This document shows, one piece after another, positions 42,955-52,162 of a stretch of 64,000 bases of DNA. Position numbers and translations under genes: made by a program. The notes beneath the pieces were generated by a model. That model did no database searches, was not told the origin of the DNA, and saw only the letters and a list, made by a program, of their open reading frames with translations. The DNA is taken from the NCBI RefSeq assembly GCF_000373185.1, contig NZ_KB890686.1:35917-99916 (forward strand). Reading direction: 5' to 3'. Within the stretch, counting starts at the first letter, position 1. Each line of letters opens with the position of its first letter. This DNA is from Segatella paludivivens DSM 17968 = JCM 13650. Lineage in GTDB: Bacteria; Bacteroidota; Bacteroidia; Bacteroidales; Bacteroidaceae.

Positions 42955-45447
42955 CTAGAGCGTTTTCTTTTGTTTTTTACGTTCTATATATACCGTAAGC
43001 AAAACTACAAGCAGAAGTATCAAATAAGAAACATAAGCAATAGTCTCAGTCTGGTCGACACTCTTCGGATAGAATGTAAGCACAACCTTATGACTTCCTG
43101 GTGCAACATTCAATGCGCGGAGCACATAGTTCGCACGACCTAGTTCTACAGGTTTACCATCAACAGTCGCAGTCCATTCAGGATAGTATATTTCTGAGAA
43201 TACAACTACTCCACCTGTTGCACTCTTCACATCATAACACAACTTGTTTGGCTCGTATGAAGTAATCTTAACCAAAGACGTACTGTCTTGCGGTTTAGAC
43301 TGTCCAAGTTGTTTCTTGAATTTAGAATCAGCAACAGCCTCATGGCGAAGGTCTATTTTTGCAACTTGATCTATTTCCTGATTTGCATTGTCTACATAAT
43401 CAACTTTGTCAACAAACCAAGCGTTACCATACACATAAGGATTCTGTATTGCTACCGTCTGATTACCCTGCAAAGGAACAATAAAGTATTTTGCATTGAG
43501 CATATTAAGTATTGGGAAGATGCTGTCACCGCTAACCTTTGTCATATCACCTCCAGCGGTTGATATTGCAGGCATCAGTTTCTGCATTTCAGGACTGATA
43601 TAAGCCTCTATCAGTTCTTGATAGCGACGAAGTTTTGCAGCATGATATCCACCAATACTCTTATGATAATAACTTGTTTCGTTCTCATTAAATGTGTTGG
43701 TAGACAAATTCAGCACACGATAATCCAAACTCTTATCCTGAAGAATCTGTTTATCAGTTGCCGTCATTGCCGGTGCCTGTTCACGAACACTCTGTTCTAC
43801 AAACATGTCATCATTAAGATAACGCTTGTTTACCTGCCACATATCAATAAGACAAAGCAAGGTAATAGCACCTATCATATACTGAGCCTTTAGTTTGCCT
43901 AACTTGAAAAGGAACAAGAAGAAAGAACCGATAACGATAATCCAGAATGAGCGCCAACAATCTGACGTAAATATATTTTCACGGATACTACGCAAATTAG
44001 TCTCCAAAGGACCTATATATTCTGCCGGAATACTCTTTAGAGCCTGCATTTCTGATGAAGAAATGAAGTCTGAGAAGAATACATTAGGCATAATTGCAAA
44101 AAGTAATGCAACACCAGCTGTAAGTCCAAAACTAATATAGACAAACTTTATCTTGCTCTTAAGAATCTCTGGTTCATCAACTATCTTCTTTAAAGTGAGC
44201 ATTGCAAGCAGCGGTATCGTGAATTCGGCAATTACAAGAATCGACGCAACCGTTCGGAACTTACTATACATCGGTATATAGTCTATGAAAAAGTTTGTGA
44301 AAGGCATTAAGTTTCGTCCCCACGACAACAGGATACTTAATACCGTGGCACCAAGTAAAGCCCATTTCATAGGTCCTCTTACAATAAACATTCCTAGTAT
44401 AAACAACATAAGCACAAATGCACCTACATATACAGGTCCACTTGTTCCAGGTTGTTCGCCCCAATACTGACCCATTTGCTGATATATCTGCATGAAATTA
44501 GGATCAGCCTTTTCCATAGCCTTGGCATTTGCTGCTAATGGCACAGAAGCACCACCTTTAGTGTTTGGCACAAGTAATGTCCAAGTTTCATCAATACCAT
44601 AACTCCATTGAGTTATATAGTCACGATCAAGCCCACTGTTTGTTTGGTTAGCTGTATTCTTCTTTACCAATTCACTTTTACCTCTCATACTCTCCTGAGA
44701 GTATTGCCATGTATGGTAAAGATTGGATATATTAAGCATTATTCCGATGAGGGCACCGGCAGCACATGCTAACGTAGCCTTTCCGAAATGCTTTAAATTC
44801 TTTTGTTTTATAGCCTCTACTAGATATGCGATAATCATGAAGAATATTACAAACAAGAAGTAATATGTCATCTGCACATGATTTGCAGCGACCTCAAACG
44901 CAGAGAAAATCGCGGTAACTATAAATCCCCAGAGATACTTCTTTCGATACGAAAGCACAACTCCAGCTATCATAGGCGGAAGATAAGCAAGAGCCATCAC
45001 CTTCCATATATGTCCTGCTGCTATAATGATAAAGAAATAGGATGAGAAGGCCCAAATAACAGAACCCAAAGCCGCAAGCGATTGTCTGAAATCAAAAGCG
45101 CGAAGAAGAATATAGAAACCCAAAAGATATGCAAAAACATACCATACGTTCTCAGGCAACCACAAATGATATGCCTTAATAGCCTGCTGCAAAAAACTTG
45201 TACTCTGATAAGTTGGTGCAGTCTGATAAGTTGGCATTCCACTAAATGTAGAATTAGACCATCGTGTTATCTTACCTGTACGGTCATGATATTCGCTTTG
45301 TTCCTGACCTGCACCACGTCCAGCTGAAGCATCATGGCGATACAAAATTCGTCCTTCTGTATCAGCAGGAAAGAAATAGGCAAAAGAGATAATTGCAAAA
45401 ACTACCACAACCAGGAGGTCCGGCAGATATTTCTTTAAAGTTTCCAT
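42955..45447 (-). CDS. YfhO family polytopic membrane protein
   Basis: An 830-residue inner-membrane protein with about 12-14 helices, including YLPDLLVVVVFAIISFAYFF at the start and VSYLILLLVVLLTVYIER at the end. The first periplasmic loop has HDASAGRGAGQEQSEY and WSNSTFSGMPTYQT, and the C-terminal periplasmic part has VVFSEIYYPEWTATVDGKPVELGRANYVLRA (PEW-ATVDG being a YfhO mark). YfhO proteins are GT-C-like and affect glycosylation of cell-wall polymers in Gram-positives; in Bacteroidetes their role is unknown. Confidence 0.93.
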   Translation of the reverse strand: METLKKYLPDLLVVVVFAIISFAYFFPADTEGRILYRHDASAGRGAGQEQSEYHDRTGKITRWSNSTFSGMPTYQTAPTYQSTSFLQQAIKAYHLWLPENVWYVFAYLLGFYILLRAFDFRQSLAALGSVIWAFSSYFFIIIAAGHIWKVMALAYLPPMIAGVVLSYRKKYLWGFIVTAIFSAFEVAANHVQMTYYFLFVIFFMIIAYLVEAIKQKNLKHFGKATLACAAGALIGIMLNISNLYHTWQYSQESMRGKSELVKKNTANQTNSGLDRDYITQWSYGIDETWTLLVPNTKGGASVPLAANAKAMEKADPNFMQIYQQMGQYWGEQPGTSGPVYVGAFVLMLFILGMFIVRGPMKWALLGATVLSILLSWGRNLMPFTNFFIDYIPMYSKFRTVASILVIAEFTIPLLAMLTLKKIVDEPEILKSKIKFVYISFGLTAGVALLFAIMPNVFFSDFISSSEMQALKSIPAEYIGPLETNLRSIRENIFTSDCWRSFWIIVIGSFFLFLFKLGKLKAQYMIGAITLLCLIDMWQVNKRYLNDDMFVEQSVREQAPAMTATDKQILQDKSLDYRVLNLSTNTFNENETSYYHKSIGGYHAAKLRRYQELIEAYISPEMQKLMPAISTAGGDMTKVSGDSIFPILNMLNAKYFIVPLQGNQTVAIQNPYVYGNAWFVDKVDYVDNANQEIDQVAKIDLRHEAVADSKFKKQLGQSKPQDSTSLVKITSYEPNKLCYDVKSATGGVVVFSEIYYPEWTATVDGKPVELGRANYVLRALNVAPGSHKVVLTFYPKSVDQTETIAYVSYLILLLVVLLTVYIERKKQKKTL

Positions 45448-45485
45448 TATATTTGTATAAACGTTTATATTTTGATATCTGCATG

Positions 45486-45493
45486 CAAAGATA
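45486..45493 (-). promoter_or_regulatory. -7 box for the YfhO gene
   Basis: Minus-strand TATCTTTG; leader about 35 nt. Confidence 0.65.
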
Positions 45494-45590
45494 GTGCAAA
45501 TATTGAAGAGAACAAAACGATTTTGTCCATTTTTTATCTTAACACAACACCAATCTTCAACAGCTATTAATGATACATGCTAAACATAAT

Positions 45591-45640
45591 AAAAAAACAT
45601 ACGGGACATAACTTTATCGTTATGCCCCGTATGTACAAAA
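45591..45640. terminator. Terminator after amt
   Basis: ACATACGGGACATAAC (45597-45612)/GTTATGCCCCGTATGT (45619-45634), one mismatch; a run of A on the left gives U on the minus transcript. Confidence 0.9.
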
Positions 45641-45655
45641 AACCAAAATTAAACT

Positions 45656-47068
45656 CTATTGTCTATTCTCATTCTTTGTTTTTATGTGTTCTTCATATTC
45701 TGCTAATTCACGTTCTCCAACATGTGCAAGTCCATAATGTTCGTCGTGCTGACTAAGGTCTAGACCTATTTCCTCACTTTGAGAACTTACTCGCATTGGA
45801 ATCATTTTATCTATAAGCCAATATCCGAAATAGCTCATACCAAAAGTATAAACAAATACGATTACAACGGCCAATATGTGATAGAGGAATACTATAAAAC
45901 CAGCCCAAGTTCCAGATATTAATCCACCTTGGATGAATATACCTGTAAGAACTGTACCGAAAATACCACCAGTTCCATGAGTTGGGAATACGTCTAAGGC
46001 ATCATCAATTCTAGAATGACTGCGCCAATAAACTGCAATATTACATATGATTGTTATAACAAAAGAAATAAAGATACTCTGTCCAACAGTTACATATCCA
46101 GCAGAAGGAGTAATGGCGACAAGACCGACAACACATCCAACAGCAGCACCCATAGCAGAAGGTTTACGTCCACGAAGACAATCAAAGAATATCCATGTCA
46201 TCATCGCTGTTGCACTTGCAGTGTTTGTATTAAGGAATGCCTTAACTGCTGTACCATCTGCATGAAGTGAACTTCCAGCGTTAAATCCAAACCATCCAAG
46301 CCAAAGTAATGCTGCACCAAGTAATACAAATGGAATATTTGCTGGTTCTGCGTCTATAGTTGACTTCTTTCTGCGTCCTAAGAATATAGCTCCTGCCAAA
46401 GCCGCCACACCAGAAGATGCATGAACCACAATACCACCCGCAAAATCGACAACTCCCCATTTCAGGAATAAGCCATCAGGATGCCATGTCATGTGGGCCA
46501 GCGGACAATAAATCATAACGAAGAAGAATATCATGAAGAACAGGTAGCCAGAAAATCTAACACGTTCGGCAAAAGATCCTGTAATCAAAGAAGGTGTTAT
46601 AATAGCGAATTTCATTTGGAACAAAGCAAACAAAGCAAGAGGGATAGTAGCACCACCAAGTACTTTACCAGTAGCTGTCATATAGACTCCTGCTCCAACA
46701 TGCTTAAACATTAAGAACGTCAATGGATTACCTATAATACCTCCAATATCATCACCAAAAGCAAGGCTGAATCCAAAAACTACCCAAAGGATACTGATAA
46801 GTCCCATCGCGATGAAACTTTGAAGCATCGTTGAAATAACATTCTTAGCTCCAACCATTCCACCATAGAAGAATGACAGTCCTGGAGTCATCATTAGCAC
46901 GAAGATTGTTGAAGTGATAAGCCATGCAACATCTGCGGCATTAATCTTTGAGAAATCACATTTGAACGAAGGTTCACCTACGAAAAGCCCTGAAATGGCA
47001 ATAATAACCATTGAGAGCATAAGTATTATCCATCTCTTTTTCATTACTCTGTTTGTATTGTATACCAT
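45656..47068 (-). CDS. amt: Ammonium transporter
   Basis: A 470-residue Amt/Mep channel with 11-12 helices. Marks: LMMTPGLSFFYGGMVGAKNVISTM near 58, DFAGGIVVHASSGVAALAGAIFLGRR near 210 (first pore His), FNAGSSLHADG near 258, FPTHGTGGIFGTVLTGIF near 365 (second pore His). An N-terminal helix plus exported segment precede the core. ATG 47068 and ATG 47044 (MKKRW) are both possible starts. It follows asnB by 19 bp; no glnK/P-II gene is next to it, which is unusual because amt and glnK are usually paired. Confidence 0.95.
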   Translation of the reverse strand: MVYNTNRVMKKRWIILMLSMVIIAISGLFVGEPSFKCDFSKINAADVAWLITSTIFVLMMTPGLSFFYGGMVGAKNVISTMLQSFIAMGLISILWVVFGFSLAFGDDIGGIIGNPLTFLMFKHVGAGVYMTATGKVLGGATIPLALFALFQMKFAIITPSLITGSFAERVRFSGYLFFMIFFFVMIYCPLAHMTWHPDGLFLKWGVVDFAGGIVVHASSGVAALAGAIFLGRRKKSTIDAEPANIPFVLLGAALLWLGWFGFNAGSSLHADGTAVKAFLNTNTASATAMMTWIFFDCLRGRKPSAMGAAVGCVVGLVAITPSAGYVTVGQSIFISFVITIICNIAVYWRSHSRIDDALDVFPTHGTGGIFGTVLTGIFIQGGLISGTWAGFIVFLYHILAVVIVFVYTFGMSYFGYWLIDKMIPMRVSSQSEEIGLDLSQHDEHYGLAHVGERELAEYEEHIKTKNENRQ

Positions 47069-47087
47069 AATTATAATAAAATTCTAA

Positions 47088-48758
47088 TCAATCTTTATAA
47101 GCCTGCTCATGTATCCCGGTAACTGCCCTTCCGCTAGGGTCATTCATATTTTTAAAAGCCTCATCCCATGCAAGGGCCTCTGCCGTACTGCAAGCAACAC
47201 TCGGTACACTTGGCACAGTAAGTGCAGCGCTGTCACTTGGGAAATGTTCTGCAAATATAGAACGGTAATAATATTCTTCTTTATTGCGTGGAGGATTAAT
47301 AGGGAATCGCTCTTCCGCATGTTCCATCTGCTCATCACTAACCTGATCTGACGTTATTTTCTTCAAAGTGTCTATCCATGAATATCCTACTCCGTCACTA
47401 AACTGTTCCTTTTGTCTCCAAGCTACCTCTGCCGGCAGCATATCAGCAAAGCCTTCTCTTACGATTTTCTTCTCCATCGTCTGTCCAGGACACATCTTTG
47501 CTTCTGGATTTGTTCGCATTGCGATATCAAGAAATTCTTTGTCAAGGAATGGCACACGACCCTCTACTCCCCATGCAGCAAGACTCTTGTTGGCGCGAAG
47601 ACAATCATACATATAAAGTTTAGACAATTTTCTAACAGTCTCTTCATGGAAAGCCTTTGCCGAAGGTGCCTTATGGAAATAAAGATATCCACCGAAAATT
47701 TCATCAGCGCCCTCACCAGATAAAACCATTTTTATACCCATACTCTTTATCACTCTTGCCAAAAGGTACATTGGGGTTGAAGCTCTGACAGTAGTAACAT
47801 CATAAGTTTCTATGAAATATATAACGTCACGTATTGCGTCAAGACCTTCCTGTATGGTGTAGTTAATTTCATGATGAACTGTTCCTATATGATCTGCCAC
47901 CAACTTAGCCTTAGCTAAATCAGGAGCGTTCTTTAATCCTACAGCAAAAGAATGAAGTCTTGGCCACCATGCCTTTGTAGAACCGTTATCCTCTACTCTA
48001 TTCTGAGAAAATTTCTCAGCGACAGCACTAATAACAGAAGAATCTAATCCACCAGAAAGCAAAACGCCATAAGGAACATCACTCATAAGCTGGCGCTTTA
48101 CAGCATCCTCCAGACCATCGTGAATCTCCTTAACACTAGCCTTATTGTCTTTCACATTATCATAATCCATCCAATCGCGTGTATAATAACGTTTCATCTT
48201 ACCTTCACGACTGCTATAATAATGTCCTGGCAAAAACACCTCATATCTGTCACAATTGCCTTCAAGAGCTTTAAGTTCACTTGCTACATAAACTTTTCCG
48301 TCGTCATCATATCCTATATAAAGAGGTATGACTCCCATTGGATCACGAGCAATAAGGAACTCATCCTTTTCTGCATCATAAAGTGCAAATGCAAAAATAC
48401 CACTTATATCCTCAAGAAAATCTATTCCTTTTTCTCGATATAAAGCAAGGATGACTTCGCAATCACTTCCTGTTTGGAACTGATACTTACCCGCATATTG
48501 TTTTCTTATATCATGATGATTGTAGATTTCACCATTCACCGCGAGAATCTGTTTCTTGTCTGGGCTGAATAAAGGTTGTTTTCCTGATTCAGGATCTACA
48601 ATTGATAATCTTTCATGAGCTAGAATCGCGGAACAGCCACAATAAATTCCATTCCAATCCGGACCGCGATGACGAATTTTTTGACTCATACGCAAAGCTT
48701 TCTGTCTTAGTTCAGAAGTTTGCTCTTTAATATTAAATATTGCTACGATTCCACACAT
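47088..48758 (-). CDS. asnB: Asparagine synthetase B (glutamine-hydrolysing)
   Basis: A 556-residue enzyme making asparagine from aspartate, glutamine and ATP. Catalytic Cys2 in MCGIVAIF opens the class II glutaminase domain (RHRGPDWNG, NGEIYNH, SDCEVILAL). The synthetase domain has PYGVLLSGGLDSSVISAV near 229 (PP-loop) and VLSGEGADEIFGGYLYFHKAP near 345. Operon with amt, so both are probably induced when nitrogen is limiting. Confidence 0.97.
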   Translation of the reverse strand: MCGIVAIFNIKEQTSELRQKALRMSQKIRHRGPDWNGIYCGCSAILAHERLSIVDPESGKQPLFSPDKKQILAVNGEIYNHHDIRKQYAGKYQFQTGSDCEVILALYREKGIDFLEDISGIFAFALYDAEKDEFLIARDPMGVIPLYIGYDDDGKVYVASELKALEGNCDRYEVFLPGHYYSSREGKMKRYYTRDWMDYDNVKDNKASVKEIHDGLEDAVKRQLMSDVPYGVLLSGGLDSSVISAVAEKFSQNRVEDNGSTKAWWPRLHSFAVGLKNAPDLAKAKLVADHIGTVHHEINYTIQEGLDAIRDVIYFIETYDVTTVRASTPMYLLARVIKSMGIKMVLSGEGADEIFGGYLYFHKAPSAKAFHEETVRKLSKLYMYDCLRANKSLAAWGVEGRVPFLDKEFLDIAMRTNPEAKMCPGQTMEKKIVREGFADMLPAEVAWRQKEQFSDGVGYSWIDTLKKITSDQVSDEQMEHAEERFPINPPRNKEEYYYRSIFAEHFPSDSAALTVPSVPSVACSTAEALAWDEAFKNMNDPSGRAVTGIHEQAYKD

Positions 48759-48809
48759 AATAATATGTTCTACTGTTTATTGGTTACAATTTGTTTGCTA
48801 TTTATGCTG

Positions 48810-48817
48810 CAAAGTTA
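48810..48817 (-). promoter_or_regulatory. -7 box for asnB-amt
   Basis: Minus-strand TAACTTTG; leader about 50 nt. Confidence 0.7.
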
Positions 48818-49074
48818 GCAAAACGATAGCAAAAAAGGCAAAACACAATACAAAAAGATATTAAAATAGGCAGAAAGTGTAAAACTGTAAGGTCACAGAT
48901 GTCTGGTAGTTACAATTCGGCGCTATTAAAGCATAAATAGTATTAAAATGAAATAAAGCTTCAAAATGAAGATTTTTTATGTATCAAAGGAACATATAAA
49001 TGCATAAAACATTTATGTATTTATCCTCAAATGATAGACGCTGGTGCACAATAACTATAAATAACAATAATTTA

Positions 49075-49107
49075 TTTGTTCATAAGATGAGGTTTTTATT
49101 AACTTTG
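49075..49107 (+). promoter_or_regulatory. Full Bacteroidetes promoter for mtnN-luxS
   Basis: -33 element TTTG (49075-49078), 21-nt spacer and -7 box TAACTTTG (49100-49107). The best two-part match in the window; leader about 20 nt. Confidence 0.8.
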
Positions 49108-49129
49108 CACCAAAGAAAATATATAAAAG

Positions 49130-49771
49130 ATGAAGATAGGAATTATAGTTGCGATGGATAAAGAATTCGCACAACTGGAGAAAGTGTTTCATAATGATGA
49201 AAATATCATAATTCAGAAATGCGGCATTGGTAAGGTTAATTCTGCTATTGGTGCAACAAAGATGATATCCGAGCATCATCCTGACCTGATTATTTCAACA
49301 GGATGCGCTGGCGGAGCCGACACTACACTGAATGTAGGGGATGTTGTTGTTGCAGAAGAATGTACATACCATGACGCATATTGTGGAGACAACTGCGAAT
49401 TTGGACAGATTCTCGGTATGCCGGCACGTTTCAAAGCACCTGAAAATTTGGTAAGTGTGGCTTTAAAGCTAAATCACGGAGAACTTAAAATAAAGAAGGG
49501 ACTTACTGTAAGCGGAGAGTGGTTTGTTGACAGCCAAGAAAAGATGACACAGATAATGGAAAAGTTCCCTACTTCTACAGCTGTAGACATGGAGAGCTGC
49601 AGCATAGCACAAACATGCCATATCTTCGGTACACCATTTATCAGTTTCAGAATAATAAGTGATGTTCCACTTAAAGACAACAAGGCACAAATGTATTTCG
49701 ACTTCTGGGACCGTATGGCTGAGGGAAGTTTCGAAGTTACAAAAAGTTTTATTGACGCAATAAATAAATGA
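49130..49771 (+). CDS. mtnN: 5'-methylthioadenosine/S-adenosylhomocysteine nucleosidase
   Basis: A 213-residue enzyme that removes adenine from MTA and SAH. Visible: IIVAMDKEFAQLE (Glu near 12), CGIGKVNSAIGAT, ISTGCAGGADTTLNVGDVVVA, TAVDMESCSIAQTCHIFGTPFISFRIISD near 150-183 (catalytic Glu in DMES and Asp in ISD; seen in parts). Slightly short for the family (~230). Its stop overlaps the luxS start (ATGA), a sensible pairing because LuxS acts on the S-ribosylhomocysteine it releases. Confidence 0.96.
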   Translation: MKIGIIVAMDKEFAQLEKVFHNDENIIIQKCGIGKVNSAIGATKMISEHHPDLIISTGCAGGADTTLNVGDVVVAEECTYHDAYCGDNCEFGQILGMPARFKAPENLVSVALKLNHGELKIKKGLTVSGEWFVDSQEKMTQIMEKFPTSTAVDMESCSIAQTCHIFGTPFISFRIISDVPLKDNKAQMYFDFWDRMAEGSFEVTKSFIDAINK

Positions 49772-50253
49772 TTATGGATAAAATACCAAGTTTTACAATA
49801 AATCACGAAGCACTTCTTCGTGGCATTTACGTTAGCCGCAAGGATAATGTCGGTAATGAGACTATCACTACTTTTGACATTAGAATGAAGGAACCTAACA
49901 GAGAACCTGTATTGCATAATGGAGCAATACATACTATTGAACATCTTGCTGCAACATATTTGCGCAATGATGCAGAATGGAAAGACCGCATAATATACTG
50001 GGGACCTATGGGGTGCCTCACTGGCAATTACCTACTAGTCAAGGGAGACGTTCAGAGCAAGGATATTGTTGAATTAATGAAGAGAACATTTAAGTTTGTA
50101 GCCGACTTTGAAGGAAACATTCCAGGAGCTGCGGCAAAGGACTGTGGCAATTATCTTCTTCATGATCTTCCTATGGCAAAATACGAAGCAGCAAAATATC
50201 TGCACGAAGTATTAAATAATATCAAAGAAGAAAACATGGTATACCCTAAGTAA
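49768..50253 (+). CDS. luxS: S-ribosylhomocysteine lyase (AI-2 synthase)
   Basis: A 161-residue metalloenzyme that converts S-ribosylhomocysteine to homocysteine and DPD, the AI-2 precursor. Metal site HTIEH near residues 55-59 and Cys in AAAKDCGNYLLHDL near 127; also GPMGCLTGNYLL with the catalytic Cys. ATG 49768 overlaps the mtnN stop; ATG 49774 is an alternative. mtnN and luxS together form a full SAH-to-homocysteine route and an AI-2 source. Confidence 0.96.
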   Translation: MIMDKIPSFTINHEALLRGIYVSRKDNVGNETITTFDIRMKEPNREPVLHNGAIHTIEHLAATYLRNDAEWKDRIIYWGPMGCLTGNYLLVKGDVQSKDIVELMKRTFKFVADFEGNIPGAAAKDCGNYLLHDLPMAKYEAAKYLHEVLNNIKEENMVYPK

Positions 50254-50265
50254 ACTATTGTTATT

Positions 50266-50306
50266 GGCAAGTTGGCAATTTCATTATAATTGCCAACTTA
50301 CTATTT
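50266..50306. terminator. Terminator between luxS and the convergent lipoprotein gene
   Basis: AAGTTGGCAATT (50269-50280)/AATTGCCAACTT (50288-50299), followed by ACTATTTTT. Confidence 0.85.
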
Positions 50307-50310
50307 TTCA

Positions 50311-51171
50311 TCAAAACTTATATATTCCTCCATCAATCCATTCGTCATCAGCTTTCAAAACAACTCCTTTTGTAGAACTGTTTACATCTGTAGCAAACAG
50401 ATTTCCCGTACATGTGGTAACACCACAAAGTGAAATTTTCACATCATCAAAGATCCGTTCATAAATAGTATTTCCTACACCGTCAAGGCATGAAACGGTT
50501 ATGCTCAGACTACTGGTCGCATCTTGAGGAAAGGTGTATAATTCATAAACTGAGGAATCGGCACGAGCATCCACATCAACATTCCGTATCTCTGTCTGTC
50601 GTGAGTTAACACATCCCATACCACTGGCACCATCAAGGGTACTACTACCGCCAGTATAAAAGAACTTTATTTGTTTGACATCCTCAGGAACCTTATCCTT
50701 GATCGTGAACAATATCTTTGCGACGCATCTTTTAAGAGTCATCTGATAATCAGAGTTTCCCTTTACATTGATGTCTTCACTATAAACGAATGTATCAGTC
50801 ACTTTTCCGTTAAAGGTTATTCTATTCATGTTTGTCATTGAAGCATTCGAGCTACAATTATGCGCTAAAGCCACAACCATATAGTTCCCTTCTGGGAGTG
50901 ACACTTTTATAGTGCCAAAATCATTATCGTTATCAGAACATTGACTAATAGATTTCACCCTATCCCCAATACTGTCATAGACGGCAAAGTTTATCTTATT
51001 GCACACTTTCGATACATCTACGATACCACGAGTATCAATATTTCCTACATGGAAATTAAGTTCAAAACCATCTTTGTTCTCAACATCAGACTTATCAAAA
51101 CTTACCCGCTCGCAAGAAGTCTGTGTAAAAATAAGTATTATTAGTATTAAAGTATTTATTAATTTAGTCAT
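50311..51171 (-). CDS. FimB/Mfa2-like fimbrial anchor lipoprotein
   Basis: A 286-residue lipoprotein (lipobox QTSC near 17-20). The layout is that of Bacteroidales minor fimbrial anchor proteins: GFELNFHVGNIDTRG after the signal, a first beta domain with INFAVYDSIG and LPEGNYMVVALAHN, then LKRCVAKILFTIKD and a second beta domain with YELYTFPQDATSSLSITVSC. It would tie a fimbrium or surface fibre to the outer membrane; no fimbrillin gene is next to it. It follows the barrel gene by 8 bp. Confidence 0.75.
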   Translation of the reverse strand: MTKLINTLILIILIFTQTSCERVSFDKSDVENKDGFELNFHVGNIDTRGIVDVSKVCNKINFAVYDSIGDRVKSISQCSDNDNDFGTIKVSLPEGNYMVVALAHNCSSNASMTNMNRITFNGKVTDTFVYSEDINVKGNSDYQMTLKRCVAKILFTIKDKVPEDVKQIKFFYTGGSSTLDGASGMGCVNSRQTEIRNVDVDARADSSVYELYTFPQDATSSLSITVSCLDGVGNTIYERIFDDVKISLCGVTTCTGNLFATDVNSSTKGVVLKADDEWIDGGIYKF

Positions 51172-51179
51172 TATCTATT

Positions 51180-51872
51180 TTACATATCAAATTTATATCC
51201 CACAGTCAACGCAAAAAAGTTGCTTTTGGAATCATTCACCTTGTTATTTTTAGTTACACCTATATTATATCTTGCGTCAACTACAACATGCATGTATTCA
51301 TAAGATACACCCAACGGTATTGACACATCAACACTCTTATATTTATCATTGGTATTTTCATCATGTTTCACCATCGTACCATAAGAATGCTCTCCCGTAC
51401 GTTCATTTATAGTGAAAGGGGTTACTTCGTATTTTTCATTAGTGTCTACAGGAAAGCCCATCTGCAAACCAGCTTTAATAGCCAATCCATCTGCCACATA
51501 ATAATTCAATGTAAGCGGAACATTTATGACATTTAAGTTCACCGTATGATCTGCATAACCTTCATAGTTTACAGATGACGAAGCACTTAATCCGCTCTCG
51601 TCAAGATAACGGCAGCCCTGCATTGTATATAATGCAGCCAATGACACACTTAACGGTGAGGTCAACTGATATTCAGCCTCTATTCCACCAGTAAAACCGG
51701 CTTTGTATTTTGGCGAACAAGCAGTATTCTTCCCAATAATGAAATCATTGTTTGTCATATCAGACAGACATACACCAACCTTTGGAATGATTGAAAATGT
51801 TCCAACACGGCTTTGCGCACTGCAAAAAACTGTCGTTGCACAAAGAGATAATAAAAAGAAAAAGCGCTTCAT
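51180..51872 (-). CDS. Outer-membrane beta-barrel protein (porin-like)
   Basis: A 230-residue exported barrel; signal peptide MKRFFFLLSLCATTVFCSAQ. Strands alternate, ending FFALTVGYKFDM, a typical C-terminal barrel strand. Short glycine-rich turns (KYKAGFTGGIEAEYQL) are like the OmpA/PorT-type 8-stranded family. The start codon and first codons lie inside a 16-bp hairpin followed by a T-run (51864-51899). It is paired with a FimB-like lipoprotein gene and may help assemble or display it. Confidence 0.85.
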   Translation of the reverse strand: MKRFFFLLSLCATTVFCSAQSRVGTFSIIPKVGVCLSDMTNNDFIIGKNTACSPKYKAGFTGGIEAEYQLTSPLSVSLAALYTMQGCRYLDESGLSASSSVNYEGYADHTVNLNVINVPLTLNYYVADGLAIKAGLQMGFPVDTNEKYEVTPFTINERTGEHSYGTMVKHDENTNDKYKSVDVSIPLGVSYEYMHVVVDARYNIGVTKNNKVNDSKSNFFALTVGYKFDM

Positions 51873-51899
51873 AATAAAAAGTATTTTATTATGAAACGC
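51860..51899 (-). promoter_or_regulatory. Hairpin with T-run overlapping the barrel gene start
   Basis: On the minus strand GCGTTTCATAATAAAA pairs over 16 positions (one G-U) with TTTTATTATGAAGCGC, followed by TTTTTC. The ATG (51872-51870) is in the right arm. This is either a terminator for the gene upstream (51922-52143) or an attenuator/start-codon block of the barrel gene. Confidence 0.7.
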
Positions 51900-51921
51900 C
51901 TTGATATTGAATTTATTGCAT

Positions 51922-52143
51922 TTAATCTACTGCATTGTAACCTTTTGTACTGTTATGAGCTAACAAATCCTTAAGATTCTGCTCTTTAAATCCGCGTTCT
52001 TCCTGTTCTTTATGAATGAGTTCTGCCTCTTCCTTTTCAGCTTCAGAATGCTCGAATGTTATTGTACGGCTCTTCAATTCAGCAATCCCCCATCCTATCA
52101 GGGCAACTACTATAAGTGCTATAAAAATGTATAATCCAGTCAT
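51922..52143 (-). CDS. Small single-helix membrane protein
   Basis: A 73-residue protein with an N-terminal membrane helix (GLYIFIALIVVALIGWGIAEL, residues 3-22) and a charged cytoplasmic tail rich in Glu and Lys (EAEKEEAELIHKEQEERGFKEQ). No family recognised. It is 19 bp downstream of typA and probably transcribed with it. Confidence 0.75.
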   Translation of the reverse strand: MTGLYIFIALIVVALIGWGIAELKSRTITFEHSEAEKEEAELIHKEQEERGFKEQNLKDLLAHNSTKGYNAVD

Positions 52144-52162
52144 AATATAGATCTATTAAATA

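Larger units (their letters stand above)
48759..49129. other. Divergent promoter gap between asnB and mtnN (~370 bp)
   Basis: Holds the asnB -7 box (48810-48817) and the mtnN promoter (49075-49107). In between lie short AT-rich palindromes such as ATAAATG...CATTTAT near 48995-49020, possibly regulator sites. No gene seen. Confidence 0.55.
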
